Below are positions 10,207 through 21,784 of a stretch of DNA of 44,124 bases, piece by piece. A model generated the notes under the pieces. It did not search any database and was not told the origin of the DNA. It was given only the letters and a program-made list of their open reading frames with translations. Position numbers and translations under genes: made by a program. Source of the DNA: Campylobacteraceae bacterium. Its GTDB lineage: Bacteria; Campylobacterota; Campylobacteria; Campylobacterales; Sulfurovaceae. The stretch is taken from NCBI GenBank assembly GCA_027063105.1, contig JAMOSL010000110.1, positions 1 to 44,124 of the forward strand, in the 5' to 3' direction. Every line of letters begins with the position of its first letter. Position 1 is the stretch's first letter.

Positions 10207-10455
10207 CTATTTTGGTTCCAAATTTTTTAGTTCAAAAAACTCTTTTTGTAATTTTTGATTGCTATTTTTTAAATCTATCGCCTTTTGAGTTAAAGATTTT
10301 CTCTCTTTCTGTAATTTAGTTAATATAATAAAAGAATTTTTTCCAAACAGTATAATATTAACATAAAGGCTTAAAAGAAGTATGCTTAGTATAATTATTA
10401 GTTTTGACTTCAAAGAGGTTTTTGACCTCTTTGTAGTCCTTTCATTTGAATTCAT
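10207..10455 (-). CDS. Small single-TM coiled-coil protein (FtsB/DivIC-like)
   Basis: One TM segment then LQKERKSLTQKAIDLKNSNQKLQKEFFELKNLEP coiled coil; lies directly after eno. Confidence 0.55.
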   Translation of the reverse strand: MNSNERTTKRSKTSLKSKLIIILSILLLSLYVNIILFGKNSFIILTKLQKERKSLTQKAIDLKNSNQKLQKEFFELKNLEPK

Positions 10456-10461
10456 TTAGAT

Positions 10462-11748
<1,287 letters not shown>

Positions 11749-11810
11749 TTAAATTTAACTATATTTTATCAAAAAATAAGATAAATTATAATAATTTTTA
11801 TATAAAATTC

Positions 11811-12848
11811 TTAATCTTCTATATTATCTGTCTTATTTGCATCAATATCTAATATATTACCCATGCCTAAAGCTTCTTTAACTTTTTCTTCTATCTCAAG
11901 ATATAAAGCATTGTCTTCTTTTAGTATTTTCTTAGCGTTCTCTTTACCTTGACCTAATTTTTGTTCGCCATAACTAAACCAAGCTCCAGATTTATCTATA
12001 ATATCAAATTTAACACCATAATCTATAAGTTCACCTTCTTGTGATATACCCTCTCCAAACATAATATCAAACTCTGCTAGTCTAAAAGGAGGAGCTACTT
12101 TATTTTTTACAATTTTGGCTTTAACTCTATTTCCTATTTGTTCTTCACCTTGCTTAAGTGTAGCTATTCGTCTTATATCTATTCTAATAGATGCATAAAA
12201 CTTAAGAGCATTTCCTCCACTGGTTACTTCGGGTGATCCGTATCCCATAGTTCCTATTTTCATACGAATTTGGTTAATAAATATAACAGTTGTATTTGTT
12301 TTATGTAGTATAGCAGTTAATTTTCTTAGAGCTTGAGACATTAATCTAGCTTGTAGACCAACATGAGTATCTCCCATATCTCCCTCTATTTCATTTTTTG
12401 GAGTTAATGCAGCAACTGAGTCAATAACAACTAAATCAACAGCTCCACTTCTTGCTAAAGTGTCTAAAACATCTAAAGCTTGTTCTCCAAAATCTGGTTG
12501 AGATACTAAAAGATTGTCTACATCAACTCCTAGATTTTTAGCATACATAACATCTAATGCATGTTCAGCATCAATAAAGGCACATATCTTATCATCTTTT
12601 TGAGCTGATGCAATTGCTTGAAGTGCTAGAGTTGTTTTACCAGATGACTCTGGTCCATATATTTCTATAACTCTACCTTGAGGAATACCACCAATACCTA
12701 AAGCCATATCAAGACCTAATGAACCTGTGCTAATTGCTTCTATAGGTTCAAAATCTTTATCTCCTAAACGCATAAGCGTCCCTTTACCAAAATTTTTATC
12801 TATCTGTTTCATAGCTAAGTCTAAAGCCTTTTTTTTGTTTGCATCCAT
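11811..12848 (-). CDS. recA: Recombinase RecA
   Basis: [50 protein letters not shown]. Confidence 0.99.
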   Translation of the reverse strand: MDANKKKALDLAMKQIDKNFGKGTLMRLGDKDFEPIEAISTGSLGLDMALGIGGIPQGRVIEIYGPESSGKTTLALQAIASAQKDDKICAFIDAEHALDVMYAKNLGVDVDNLLVSQPDFGEQALDVLDTLARSGAVDLVVIDSVAALTPKNEIEGDMGDTHVGLQARLMSQALRKLTAILHKTNTTVIFINQIRMKIGTMGYGSPEVTSGGNALKFYASIRIDIRRIATLKQGEEQIGNRVKAKIVKNKVAPPFRLAEFDIMFGEGISQEGELIDYGVKFDIIDKSGAWFSYGEQKLGQGKENAKKILKEDNALYLEIEEKVKEALGMGNILDIDANKTDNIED

Positions 12849-12942
12849 TAGAATACCCCTTTAAATAATATCAAAACTCTAACGCTATTTTATCCATTTT
12901 TTGATAGAATGCATTTTAATTTTAATATGAAAAAGAGATAAT

Positions 12943-13803
12943 ATGAAAATAGATTTAGCACACTCTCCAGACGCAGATGATATATTTATGTATTTTGCGA
13001 TTAAGTTCGGTTGGGTAGATACAAAAGGTTATAACTTCTCAAATATAGGCTTAGATATAGAGACTCTAAATGTAGAAGCTATCAAAGGAACATACGATGT
13101 CTCTGCAATTAGCTTTGGAATGTATCCATTAATTAAAGATAATTATGCAATGTTACGAACTGCTGTTAGTTTTGGAGAGGGTTATGGACCAAAATTGATA
13201 AAACAAAAAGGAATTCTATTAAAACAGAACTTTAAAGTAGCATTATCTGGAAAATATACAACTAATGCGATGTTATTCAGAATATATTATCCAAAAGCTC
13301 GTGTAGTGTATATGGATTTTATGGAGATAGAAGAGGCAGTTGTTAGTGGAATAGTTGATGCAGGTGTATTAATACATGAATCTATCTTAGATTTTGATAA
13401 TAGTTTAGAAGTAGAGAAAGAGATATGGGATATTTGGGTGGAATTAGCAGGTGAAGGTCTTCCTCTTCCTTTAGGTGGAATGGCAATTCGTCGATCGTTA
13501 CCACTAAATAGAGCTTTAGATATAGAGAATATCTTGATAGATGGTGTTAAAGTAGCTAATGATAGAAAAGATGAATTATGTAAAAAATTAGAAACTGACT
13601 CACTTGTTAGAATTTCTAATGAAATGTTAACAAAATATTTAGATATGTATGCCTCAGATAATTCTATGGAACTAAGTGAGATTCAACTTAAAGCTCTTGA
13701 TAAACTTTATGAAATTGGATATATAAATAATCTCTGGAATACATCTATGAAAACAGAAGACTATCTACTTCCACAAGAATATAAAGATTTAAGGATTCAT
13801 TGA
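12943..13803 (+). CDS. mqnD: 1,4-dihydroxy-6-naphthoate synthase (futalosine menaquinone pathway)
   Basis: LAHSPDADDIFMYFA, YDVSAISFGMYP, PLPLGGMAIRR motifs. Confidence 0.88.
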   Translation: MKIDLAHSPDADDIFMYFAIKFGWVDTKGYNFSNIGLDIETLNVEAIKGTYDVSAISFGMYPLIKDNYAMLRTAVSFGEGYGPKLIKQKGILLKQNFKVALSGKYTTNAMLFRIYYPKARVVYMDFMEIEEAVVSGIVDAGVLIHESILDFDNSLEVEKEIWDIWVELAGEGLPLPLGGMAIRRSLPLNRALDIENILIDGVKVANDRKDELCKKLETDSLVRISNEMLTKYLDMYASDNSMELSEIQLKALDKLYEIGYINNLWNTSMKTEDYLLPQEYKDLRIH

Positions 13804-13859
13804 TTAAAATTATTTTTTATGATATTATATACTAATTAAAATATATAAGGAATATTATT

Positions 13860-14414
13860 ATGAAAAGTAAAGAAATTATTATAAATAAAAATGATGTATT
13901 AGTTACTAGAACCAATCATTCTGGAATTATAAATTATGCAAATGATACATTTTTAAGAATTACAGGATTTTCAGAGGATGAGGTGATTAATCATCCTCAT
14001 AATATTATTAGACATCAAGATATGCCAAAAGTAATTTTTTACTTGATGTGGAAAAATATTAAAAAACGGAAAAATATCATAGCTATAGTAAAAAATTATA
14101 CAAAAAACAAAGATTATTATTGGGTTGCTACTGACTTTAAACATGAAGAGGATTTTTCTGGAGCTATTAAGAATTATGTAGCATATAGAAGACCTATTAA
14201 TCAAGATAATATAAAAGTAATAGAAAAATTATATAGTAATTTATTAGAGATAGAAAAAACAACTGGAATAGAAGCATCTATAAAATATTTCAATCGTTAT
14301 TTAAAAGATAAAGATATGGAATATAATGAATTCATAGCTGATATTTTAGTTGAACCACCTCTAACTCAAATCTTGATGAAAAAAATTAAAAGTTTATTTG
14401 GTGGACAATCATAA
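13860..14414 (+). CDS. PAS-domain sensor (Aer/CetB-like energy-taxis type)
   Basis: DVLVTRTNHSGIINYANDTFLRITGFSEDEVINHPHNIIRHQDMPKVIFYLMWKNIKK...YYWVATDF. Confidence 0.85.
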   Translation: MKSKEIIINKNDVLVTRTNHSGIINYANDTFLRITGFSEDEVINHPHNIIRHQDMPKVIFYLMWKNIKKRKNIIAIVKNYTKNKDYYWVATDFKHEEDFSGAIKNYVAYRRPINQDNIKVIEKLYSNLLEIEKTTGIEASIKYFNRYLKDKDMEYNEFIADILVEPPLTQILMKKIKSLFGGQS

Positions 14415-14436
14415 GAGATTGCCCATAATTCTTTTA

Positions 14437-15723
14437 TTATAGTCCTAATAGTTTACCTAGTAGTTTATCTTCGATCATACCCATTTTAACAGCTGCTAGA
14501 AGGTTATTTTCTCGATAATGTTTCATTGCATCTTGTGGATTTTGTCCATTTCTCATTGCTTCATAATAGATAGTTTGAGATACTTCATCATCAGATACAG
14601 TAATTTTCTCTTTTCTAGCCATTGCATCAACGATAAATGTAGCTTTAACACTATCTTCAGCATCTTCTTTAACGCTACCTCTTAATTCCAGTATTTTTTC
14701 ATTATTATCTTTATATGAGTCTAACTCTTCTTGTGACATAGTTTGAGCTTTAGCTTGTACTTTTGCATCAATCTCTTGTTCTACAATGTTGTTTGGAAGT
14801 GAAAATACAAAATGTTTAACTAATGCATCAACCATTTTTGGTTTTAACTCATCATTATATATTTTAGATATTTTTTCGCTTTTAATTTGCTCTGCAACTC
14901 TTTCTTTTAAAGTTTCTAGAGTAGGGTTCTCTTCACCTTGAAGAAGTTTAACTGCTAACTCTTCATTAATTTCTGGAGAAATTTTTTCTTGAATTTCTTT
15001 TATAGTAACTTTAAATTGAGACTCTTTACCTGCTAATTCATCAGAGTGATAATCTTCTGGGAAAGTTACAGTTATTGTGTTCTCTTCATTTATATTAAGA
15101 CCAATTAATTGCTCTTCAAATCCAGGAATAAATTGACCTGAACCAATATTAAGATTAAAATCTTCTGCACTACCACCATCAAAATCAACACCATCAATAC
15201 TTCCAACAAAATTCATGATGATATTATCACCATTTTTAACAGCTCTATTCTCTTCAATTTTTGTTAATGTAGCATTACCTTCAGCTATTTCAACTAGTTT
15301 TTTATCTATTTCAGCATCTTCTACTGTTGGCATATCAAATGTTGGAGCTAATTCAGCATATCCCTCTACTGCAAATTCTGGTCTAAGAGATACTTCAATA
15401 CTTATAACTAATCCATCATCTGTTTTATCAAATTTTTTAAATGTAGGTTGACCTAATATTGAGTCTTTAGAAATTCCTAAATCTTTATTACCTTGGTCAA
15501 GAACATTTTTTAAAATATCACCTTCAGCATCTTGTTCTAATTTCTCACCATGCATTTTTTTAACAACATGAGCAGGTACTTTACCTTTTCTGAAACCATC
15601 TACTTTAAGTTGTTTCCCAGCCTCTCTAGCTAGTTTATTAACTCTTGCTTCTATTTCATTTATTTCAATTTTTGCATCAATTTGTACATTAGCATCATTT
15701 AACTTTTTAGTTGTTACTTCCAC
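14437..15723 (-). CDS. tig: Trigger factor
   Basis: VDGFRKGKVPAHVVKKMHG, FDGGSAEDFNLNIGSGQFIPGFEEQLIG FKBP-type domain. Confidence 0.96.
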   Translation of the reverse strand: MEVTTKKLNDANVQIDAKIEINEIEARVNKLAREAGKQLKVDGFRKGKVPAHVVKKMHGEKLEQDAEGDILKNVLDQGNKDLGISKDSILGQPTFKKFDKTDDGLVISIEVSLRPEFAVEGYAELAPTFDMPTVEDAEIDKKLVEIAEGNATLTKIEENRAVKNGDNIIMNFVGSIDGVDFDGGSAEDFNLNIGSGQFIPGFEEQLIGLNINEENTITVTFPEDYHSDELAGKESQFKVTIKEIQEKISPEINEELAVKLLQGEENPTLETLKERVAEQIKSEKISKIYNDELKPKMVDALVKHFVFSLPNNIVEQEIDAKVQAKAQTMSQEELDSYKDNNEKILELRGSVKEDAEDSVKATFIVDAMARKEKITVSDDEVSQTIYYEAMRNGQNPQDAMKHYRENNLLAAVKMGMIEDKLLGKLLGL

Positions 15724-15930
15724 AATATTCCTTTTATTTATAATTATAATATTCCTATAATTTTATCTAAAAAAGATTAATAACTATATAATTATAAAGT
15801 TTCTGCTACAATTTCTATAGTAAATTTGATTAAAAATAGACGAATAAAGAATAAAAAATTCCTCTTTTATGTTACTTTAAGAAAGTTTATCATAGTATGG
15901 AGATAATTAAATAAGACAAAAATAGTCTGA

Positions 15931-17154
<1,224 letters not shown>

Positions 17155-17157
17155 ATA

Positions 17158-17227
17158 GGGCAACCACAAGGGATTATTGCCCCTACTATATTAATTATAA
17201 TGTAGGGGTATCTCTTGTAGATACCCT
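17158..17227. repeat. REPIN-like pair of inverted palindromic units between nifS and nifU
   Basis: Unit A gggcaaccacaagggattattgcccctac (GGGCAA/TTGCCC) at 17158-17186; unit B gtaggggtatctcttgtagataccc (GGGTATCT/AGATACCC) at about 17202-17226; opposite orientation around an AT-rich centre. Confidence 0.6.
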
Positions 17228-17267
17228 CATAAAAACATAAATAAAATAAAAACAAAAAGGAAAAATT

Positions 17268-18710
17268 ATGGGAATGGATAGTTTAATTGGTGGTACAATC
17301 TGGGATGAGTATAGCCAGAAAGTAACAGATTTAATGAATAACCCACAAAATATGGGTGAGATTACACAAGAACAAGCAGATGAAATGGGTGCAACACTTA
17401 TTGTTGCTGACTTTGGTGCAGAGAGTTGTGGGGACGCAGTAAGATTATATTGGGCTGTTCATCCTAAAAGTGATGTAATCATGCTTTCAAAGTTTAAAAG
17501 CTTTGGTTGTGGAACTGCTATTGCGAGTAGTGATACAATGGCTGAATTATGTAAAGGTAAAACTGTTGATGAGGCAGTTAAAATTACAAATATAGATGTT
17601 GAACATGCAATGAGAGATAATCCAGATACTCCTGCCGTTCCACCACAAAAGATGCATTGTTCACCATACTTTATGCCTGTTCTTACTCCAAAAGGGAAAG
17701 TTCCTATTGGAGAGCTAAAAGAGGGTGATGAGGTTGCTGTTTATACCAAAAACGGTTTAGAAAATACAAAAATAAAAAGAGTTATCTCTTATAAAGTTCC
17801 AAAAGATTATTTAGTTAGAGTTTATCTAAAAACTGAATCAAATGGAATACCTGCATTTTTTGTATTTACAAAAGACCATAAACTTTTGGATAATAATGCT
17901 CAGTGGGTTGAAGTTCAGAATTTATCAGATGGTGATGTAGTTTCTCATGTACATGAAAGTGAAATTTATATAGATGGAGTGCATGAGCTAACTCCTAGAG
18001 ATTGGGGAACTATTGAGAGAAATAATTATAAAATAGAAGTTGATGAAAATGATATGGCTATGGTTTATACTCTTGAAGTGGAACATAGTGAACATAATTA
18101 TATTCAAAATGGTGTAATCTCTAAAAATTGTTCTGTAATGGCTTACGATGTTATTAAAAAGGCTGCAGGACAATATAAGGGTGTAGATATGGAGAGCTTT
18201 GAGACAGAGGTTATAGTATGTGAATGTGCAAGAGTAACTCTATCTACTCTTAGAGAAGTTATTAGATTAAATGATTTAACAACTGTTGAACAAATTACAG
18301 ACTATACTAAAGCTGGAGCATTTTGTAAATCTTGTATTAGACCTGGTGGACATGAAGCTAAAGATATATATTTAGTAGATTTACTGGAAGAGTATGATAA
18401 AGAAAAAATGGCAAAATCTGCTGATGCTTCTGCAAGTGGAGTTAATGTATCATTTGTTGAAATGACAGTAGTTCAAAAACTAAAAGCTGTTGATAAAGTT
18501 ATAGATGATAATATTCGTCAAATGCTTATCATGGATGGTGGCGATATGGAAATACTAGATATTAAAGAGAATGGAGCACATATTGATATTTATATCAGAT
18601 ATTTAGGTGCTTGTAATGGTTGTGCTAGTTCTGCAACAGGAACACTTTTTGCAATTGAAAGTATTTTACAAGAAAAATTAGACGAAAATATTAGAGTTTT
18701 ACCAATATAA
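17268..18710 (+). CDS. nifU: Fe-S cluster scaffold NifU (IscU + [2Fe-2S] + Nfu domains) interrupted by an in-frame mini-intein
   Basis: IscU cysteines DFGAESCGD, KSFGCGTAIASS, KMH[intein]CSVMAYDVIKKAAG; central CECARVTLSTLREVIRLNDLTTVEQI...FCKSC; C-terminal GGDMEILDI...YLGACNGCASSATGTL. Confidence 0.96.
   Translation: MGMDSLIGGTIWDEYSQKVTDLMNNPQNMGEITQEQADEMGATLIVADFGAESCGDAVRLYWAVHPKSDVIMLSKFKSFGCGTAIASSDTMAELCKGKTVDEAVKITNIDVEHAMRDNPDTPAVPPQKMHCSPYFMPVLTPKGKVPIGELKEGDEVAVYTKNGLENTKIKRVISYKVPKDYLVRVYLKTESNGIPAFFVFTKDHKLLDNNAQWVEVQNLSDGDVVSHVHESEIYIDGVHELTPRDWGTIERNNYKIEVDENDMAMVYTLEVEHSEHNYIQNGVISKNCSVMAYDVIKKAAGQYKGVDMESFETEVIVCECARVTLSTLREVIRLNDLTTVEQITDYTKAGAFCKSCIRPGGHEAKDIYLVDLLEEYDKEKMAKSADASASGVNVSFVEMTVVQKLKAVDKVIDDNIRQMLIMDGGDMEILDIKENGAHIDIYIRYLGACNGCASSATGTLFAIESILQEKLDENIRVLPI
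17658..18128 (+). other. Predicted mini-intein (HINT domain, about 157 aa, no homing endonuclease) inside NifU
   Basis: Starts with Cys (CSPYFMPVLTPKGKVPIGELKEGDEVAVYTKNG, block A-like), block B FVFTKDHKLL, block F MVYTLEVEHSEHNYIQNG, block G VISKN|C; removing residues 131-287 restores QKMH-CSVMAYDV, the uninterrupted IscU/NifU motif. Confidence 0.93.
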
Positions 18711-18718
18711 TTAAATAA

Positions 18719-18740
18719 GTCGGAATATCTTCTTTCCGAC
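18719..18740 (+). terminator. Hairpin after nifU (terminator-like)
   Basis: GTCGGAAtatcttctTTCCGAC: 7-bp stem starting 9 nt after the nifU stop; lacks a strong U tract. Confidence 0.5.
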
Positions 18741-18756
18741 TCACCAATTCAATCTC

Positions 18757-19470
18757 TTACTTACCTCTCAAACTATCTCCATTAAAGGCAAATCTTTGAA
18801 TATTGCTCTCTCTTAGCCTATCGGTTAATCTATCTCCTAAAAAGGTTTTAAAGTTACTATCTGTTAAGTTTGTGATATAAATTGTTGGTAGCATTTCGTC
18901 AAATCTGTAACTTAATAACTCTTCTAATTGTATCATTTGCCAATCAATTAATTCTCTCTTTCCAATCTCATCTAAAATTAAGATTTCGGCATCTCTAAAA
19001 TTCTTAAATAATCTATAATCCTTTTGAAAATATAGATTTAGTAGTCGATATTCTGTAATATATTTTACATTTTTTTCTATTCTTTTAATTAAGTCTTTGG
19101 CAAAGGCACAAGAAATATAAGTTTTACCTGTTCCGATTGCACCAAAAAATAGAGTATCAGAACTTGTCTTATTTTCATAAAAATTATTAATTAAATACTC
19201 TGAAACTATTTTTTGTATTTGATTTTTAGGTTCAAAATTTGCTAGTTTATATCTCTTGGGAATATTGGAATTATCCAAAAGATATTTTATTCTTTTCTCT
19301 TTTTTAGTTGCTATATCTATCATGATTTTATTTCTCTCTTTGCAACTAAAGCAGATAAAATTATTTTCATATCCACGATATATTTTTTGACATTGAATAC
19401 ATTTAACTTTTGGTAAATTTTCTAAAAAATCTAGATTAAGCCCTTTTGCAATATTTTTCATAACCTTCAC
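18757..19470 (-). CDS. DnaC/IstB-like AAA+ ATPase (putative helicase loader) with N-terminal zinc-ribbon-like motif
   Basis: CIQC...CFSC; Walker A FFGAIGTGKTYISCAFAKDL; Walker B ILILDEIG. Confidence 0.82.
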   Translation of the reverse strand: MKVMKNIAKGLNLDFLENLPKVKCIQCQKIYRGYENNFICFSCKERNKIMIDIATKKEKRIKYLLDNSNIPKRYKLANFEPKNQIQKIVSEYLINNFYENKTSSDTLFFGAIGTGKTYISCAFAKDLIKRIEKNVKYITEYRLLNLYFQKDYRLFKNFRDAEILILDEIGKRELIDWQMIQLEELLSYRFDEMLPTIYITNLTDSNFKTFLGDRLTDRLRESNIQRFAFNGDSLRGK

Positions 19471-20232
19471 CTACCAATTATCTGATATTTCAAATTGTGT
19501 CGGAATATTTCTCAACAAGTCTTTTTTAGGTCTATTCTCTCTTTTTGATTTATTAATCCAAAGCTTGTATGCTGTAACAAAATTAGCGTACTGATAACCT
19601 TTCGCCATAAGTGCATCTTCAAACTCATCTAGTGTCAAAATATCTCTATTTTCAATTGCTTTTATCTTCTCTCTAATCTCATCTTGTTTAACTGCTGATA
19701 CTTGCTCCCAACTCATCTTTTTGGATGAAGTAGTTTTTGCTTTAAAAGTATCTGTCGTAATCTCTGTAGTAGTCTCTGTGTATTCTCTTTGATTTTCATT
19801 ATATATAGGGATAGGGTCAGATTGAGCTGTTGAATGGTTCACTTTGACCCTATTTTGTGGTTCAGATTGAGCCATTGATGTGTTCAAATTGACCTCTTTA
19901 TTGGGTTCAGATTGACCCATTGAAATATTTAATTTTTGATACTCAATCGTATAATAATTCACCCTACTTTTTGAGAGTTTTTCGACCTTCAAAATATCCA
20001 AATCTCTAAGCAATTTTATAACTCTTTTCAGGGTAGTTTTTGACCAAAAAGGAAACTCTAAAAGCCACTCTTCCATAGTTTTATATACCCAGTTTTGACC
20101 ATTTTTATTAAACGAACTTCTCTCTAACCAATAATGAAGTTGTTGTAAAAAGATGGCTTCATTCAACCCAATCTTAACTGCTAATGATGGAATAATTATA
20201 AGTGGTGATTCGTCAAGTAGTAATTTATTCAT
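19471..20232 (-). CDS. Phage replication protein O-like / winged-helix replication initiator
   Basis: SLAVKIGLNEAIFLQQLHYWLERS...WVYKTMEEWLLEFPFWSKTTLKRVIKLLRDLDIL; adjacent to the DnaC-like ATPase; C-terminal KLWINKSKRENRP. Confidence 0.72.
   Translation of the reverse strand: MNKLLLDESPLIIIPSLAVKIGLNEAIFLQQLHYWLERSSFNKNGQNWVYKTMEEWLLEFPFWSKTTLKRVIKLLRDLDILKVEKLSKSRVNYYTIEYQKLNISMGQSEPNKEVNLNTSMAQSEPQNRVKVNHSTAQSDPIPIYNENQREYTETTTEITTDTFKAKTTSSKKMSWEQVSAVKQDEIREKIKAIENRDILTLDEFEDALMAKGYQYANFVTAYKLWINKSKRENRPKKDLLRNIPTQFEISDNW
19814..19940. repeat. 45-bp direct repeat, about 2.8 copies, internal to the O-like gene
   Basis: Units beginning GG(G/T)TCAGATTGA(G/C)C at 19814, 19859 and 19904; encodes 15-aa repeats LNISMGQSEPNKEVN / LNTSMAQSEPQNRVK / VNHSTAQSDPIPIYN. 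Confidence 0.88.
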
Positions 20233-20493
20233 TTTTTATCCTCTCTGTAAACATTAAAAACCTCAAAAAAAAGACAATAGAGTATCCTCGCTATTTTTTA
20301 TTGAAGTTAAATTTATAAAATATATTTATTATTTATTTAGATTTAAAGTATGTTTTTTAGGCATTAAGATATTATGTAGAGTTTTGCATTTTTATAATCC
20401 TTATTCATTGTTATTTTATGAAGGGATTATATACATATTTGTTTAAAAATTGACTTAAATAGTTGACAAATCTAAATTAATAGACCCCATATA

Positions 20494-20727
20494 TTAACTT
20501 CTGACTATTTTTTCCATCGTACTATAAAATCCTTTAATGGTATTTAATAGTTTATCTTTTTCATCTAGTTCAATCATAAGTTCCATTATTCTTTTCTTAT
20601 CTTTTGGTATACCTCTAGTTTTCCATTGAGAAAGTGCAGAAGTTGAAACATTTAATTCTTGTGATAGTTCAATAGGAGTTAATTGTAATTTTTGATAGAC
20701 TTGTTCCATAATATTATCTTTTTCCAC
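20494..20727 (-). CDS. Small HTH (Cro/CI-like) DNA-binding protein
   Basis: LQLTPIELSQELNVSTSALSQWKTRGIPKDKKRIMELMIEL helix-turn-helix pattern. Confidence 0.72.
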   Translation of the reverse strand: MEKDNIMEQVYQKLQLTPIELSQELNVSTSALSQWKTRGIPKDKKRIMELMIELDEKDKLLNTIKGFYSTMEKIVRS

Positions 20728-20881
20728 TTTTATTCTCTCCTTAATCTTTTTGTAATTCTACCAAAATTATCAGGTTTTAGTTAATGTTTATGGTGTGGTT
20801 ACGCACCCTATGGATTTTATTTCAATATCCATTAATAAAATTTATTATATTATCTAATTTTTTAATAATAAGGAGACTTTC

Positions 20882-21709
20882 ATGATACTTGCAGAAACTA
20901 TAGAAGAGTTACAGAAGGCAAAACATAATTTAAAAGGGACTATAGGCTTTATACCAACTATGGGTGCATTACATAAAGGTCATTTATCCCTTATCCAACA
21001 AGCACGAAATGAAAATGATATAGTTATAGTATCTATTTTTGTAAATCCTACACAATTTTTAGAGGGTGAGGATTTAGATAGTTATCCAAAGAGAGAAGAA
21101 GCAGATAAAAAAATATGTGAAATAGCTAAAGTTGATATTCTATTTATGCCAAATATTGGAGAGATGTATGAAGATGATGAATTAAATATCTCAGCACCAG
21201 CAATTAGAGGATATATTTTAGAAGGGGAAAGGAGACCTAAACATTTTGATGGAATGTTACAAATCGTTATGAAGCTACTTAATTTATCCTCTTCAACAAA
21301 TGCATATTTTGGAAAAAAAGATGCTCAACAGTTAGTTTTAATTACTCGAATGGTTAAAAATTATTTTATACCTTGTAATATAATAGCATGTGATATTGTT
21401 AGAGATGATTTGGGTTTAGCTCTTAGTAGTAGAAATGCCTATCTATCTGAAGATGACAAAAAAGAGGCATTAAAACTCTCTTCTTCTTTATATTATGCTA
21501 CGAAAATGATTATATCAGGTAAGAAAGAGAGCAATATTATAATACAAGAGATAAAAAATATTCTCAAATGTGATAATATAAAAATAGAGTATATATCTAT
21601 TGTAAGTAGAGATTTCAAACCTTTAGAAGTAGTAGAGATAGGAAATACCATAATACTTATCGCAGTTTTTATTGGAAATACAAGACTTATTGATAATATA
21701 TGGATTTAA
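20882..21709 (+). CDS. panC: Pantothenate synthetase
   Basis: GFIPTMGALHKGHLSLIQQA, VSIFVNPTQF, YFGKKDAQQL, LALSSRNAYLS. Confidence 0.97.
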   Translation: MILAETIEELQKAKHNLKGTIGFIPTMGALHKGHLSLIQQARNENDIVIVSIFVNPTQFLEGEDLDSYPKREEADKKICEIAKVDILFMPNIGEMYEDDELNISAPAIRGYILEGERRPKHFDGMLQIVMKLLNLSSSTNAYFGKKDAQQLVLITRMVKNYFIPCNIIACDIVRDDLGLALSSRNAYLSEDDKKEALKLSSSLYYATKMIISGKKESNIIIQEIKNILKCDNIKIEYISIVSRDFKPLEVVEIGNTIILIAVFIGNTRLIDNIWI

Positions 21710-21784
21710 AATACTATTAAATAATTTCTTCATCTTATAAGGCTTCCAATGCCCACTGTCGCTATCTCTCTAGTGAGATTATAT

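Noticed and set aside
13971-14204. Reverse ORF inside the PAS protein gene
   Set aside because: Shadow of a confident PAS-domain CDS.
15215-15451. 78-aa ORF antisense to tig
   Set aside because: Shadow ORF overlapping a confident trigger-factor CDS.
17988-18173. Antisense ORF within the nifU intein
   Set aside because: Opposite-strand shadow ORF with no motif; the forward frame is strongly supported.
20785-20815. GGTGTGgttaCGCACC hairpin upstream of panC as a regulatory RNA
   Set aside because: Only a 6-bp stem with one G-U pair and no conserved flanks visible; insufficient support.
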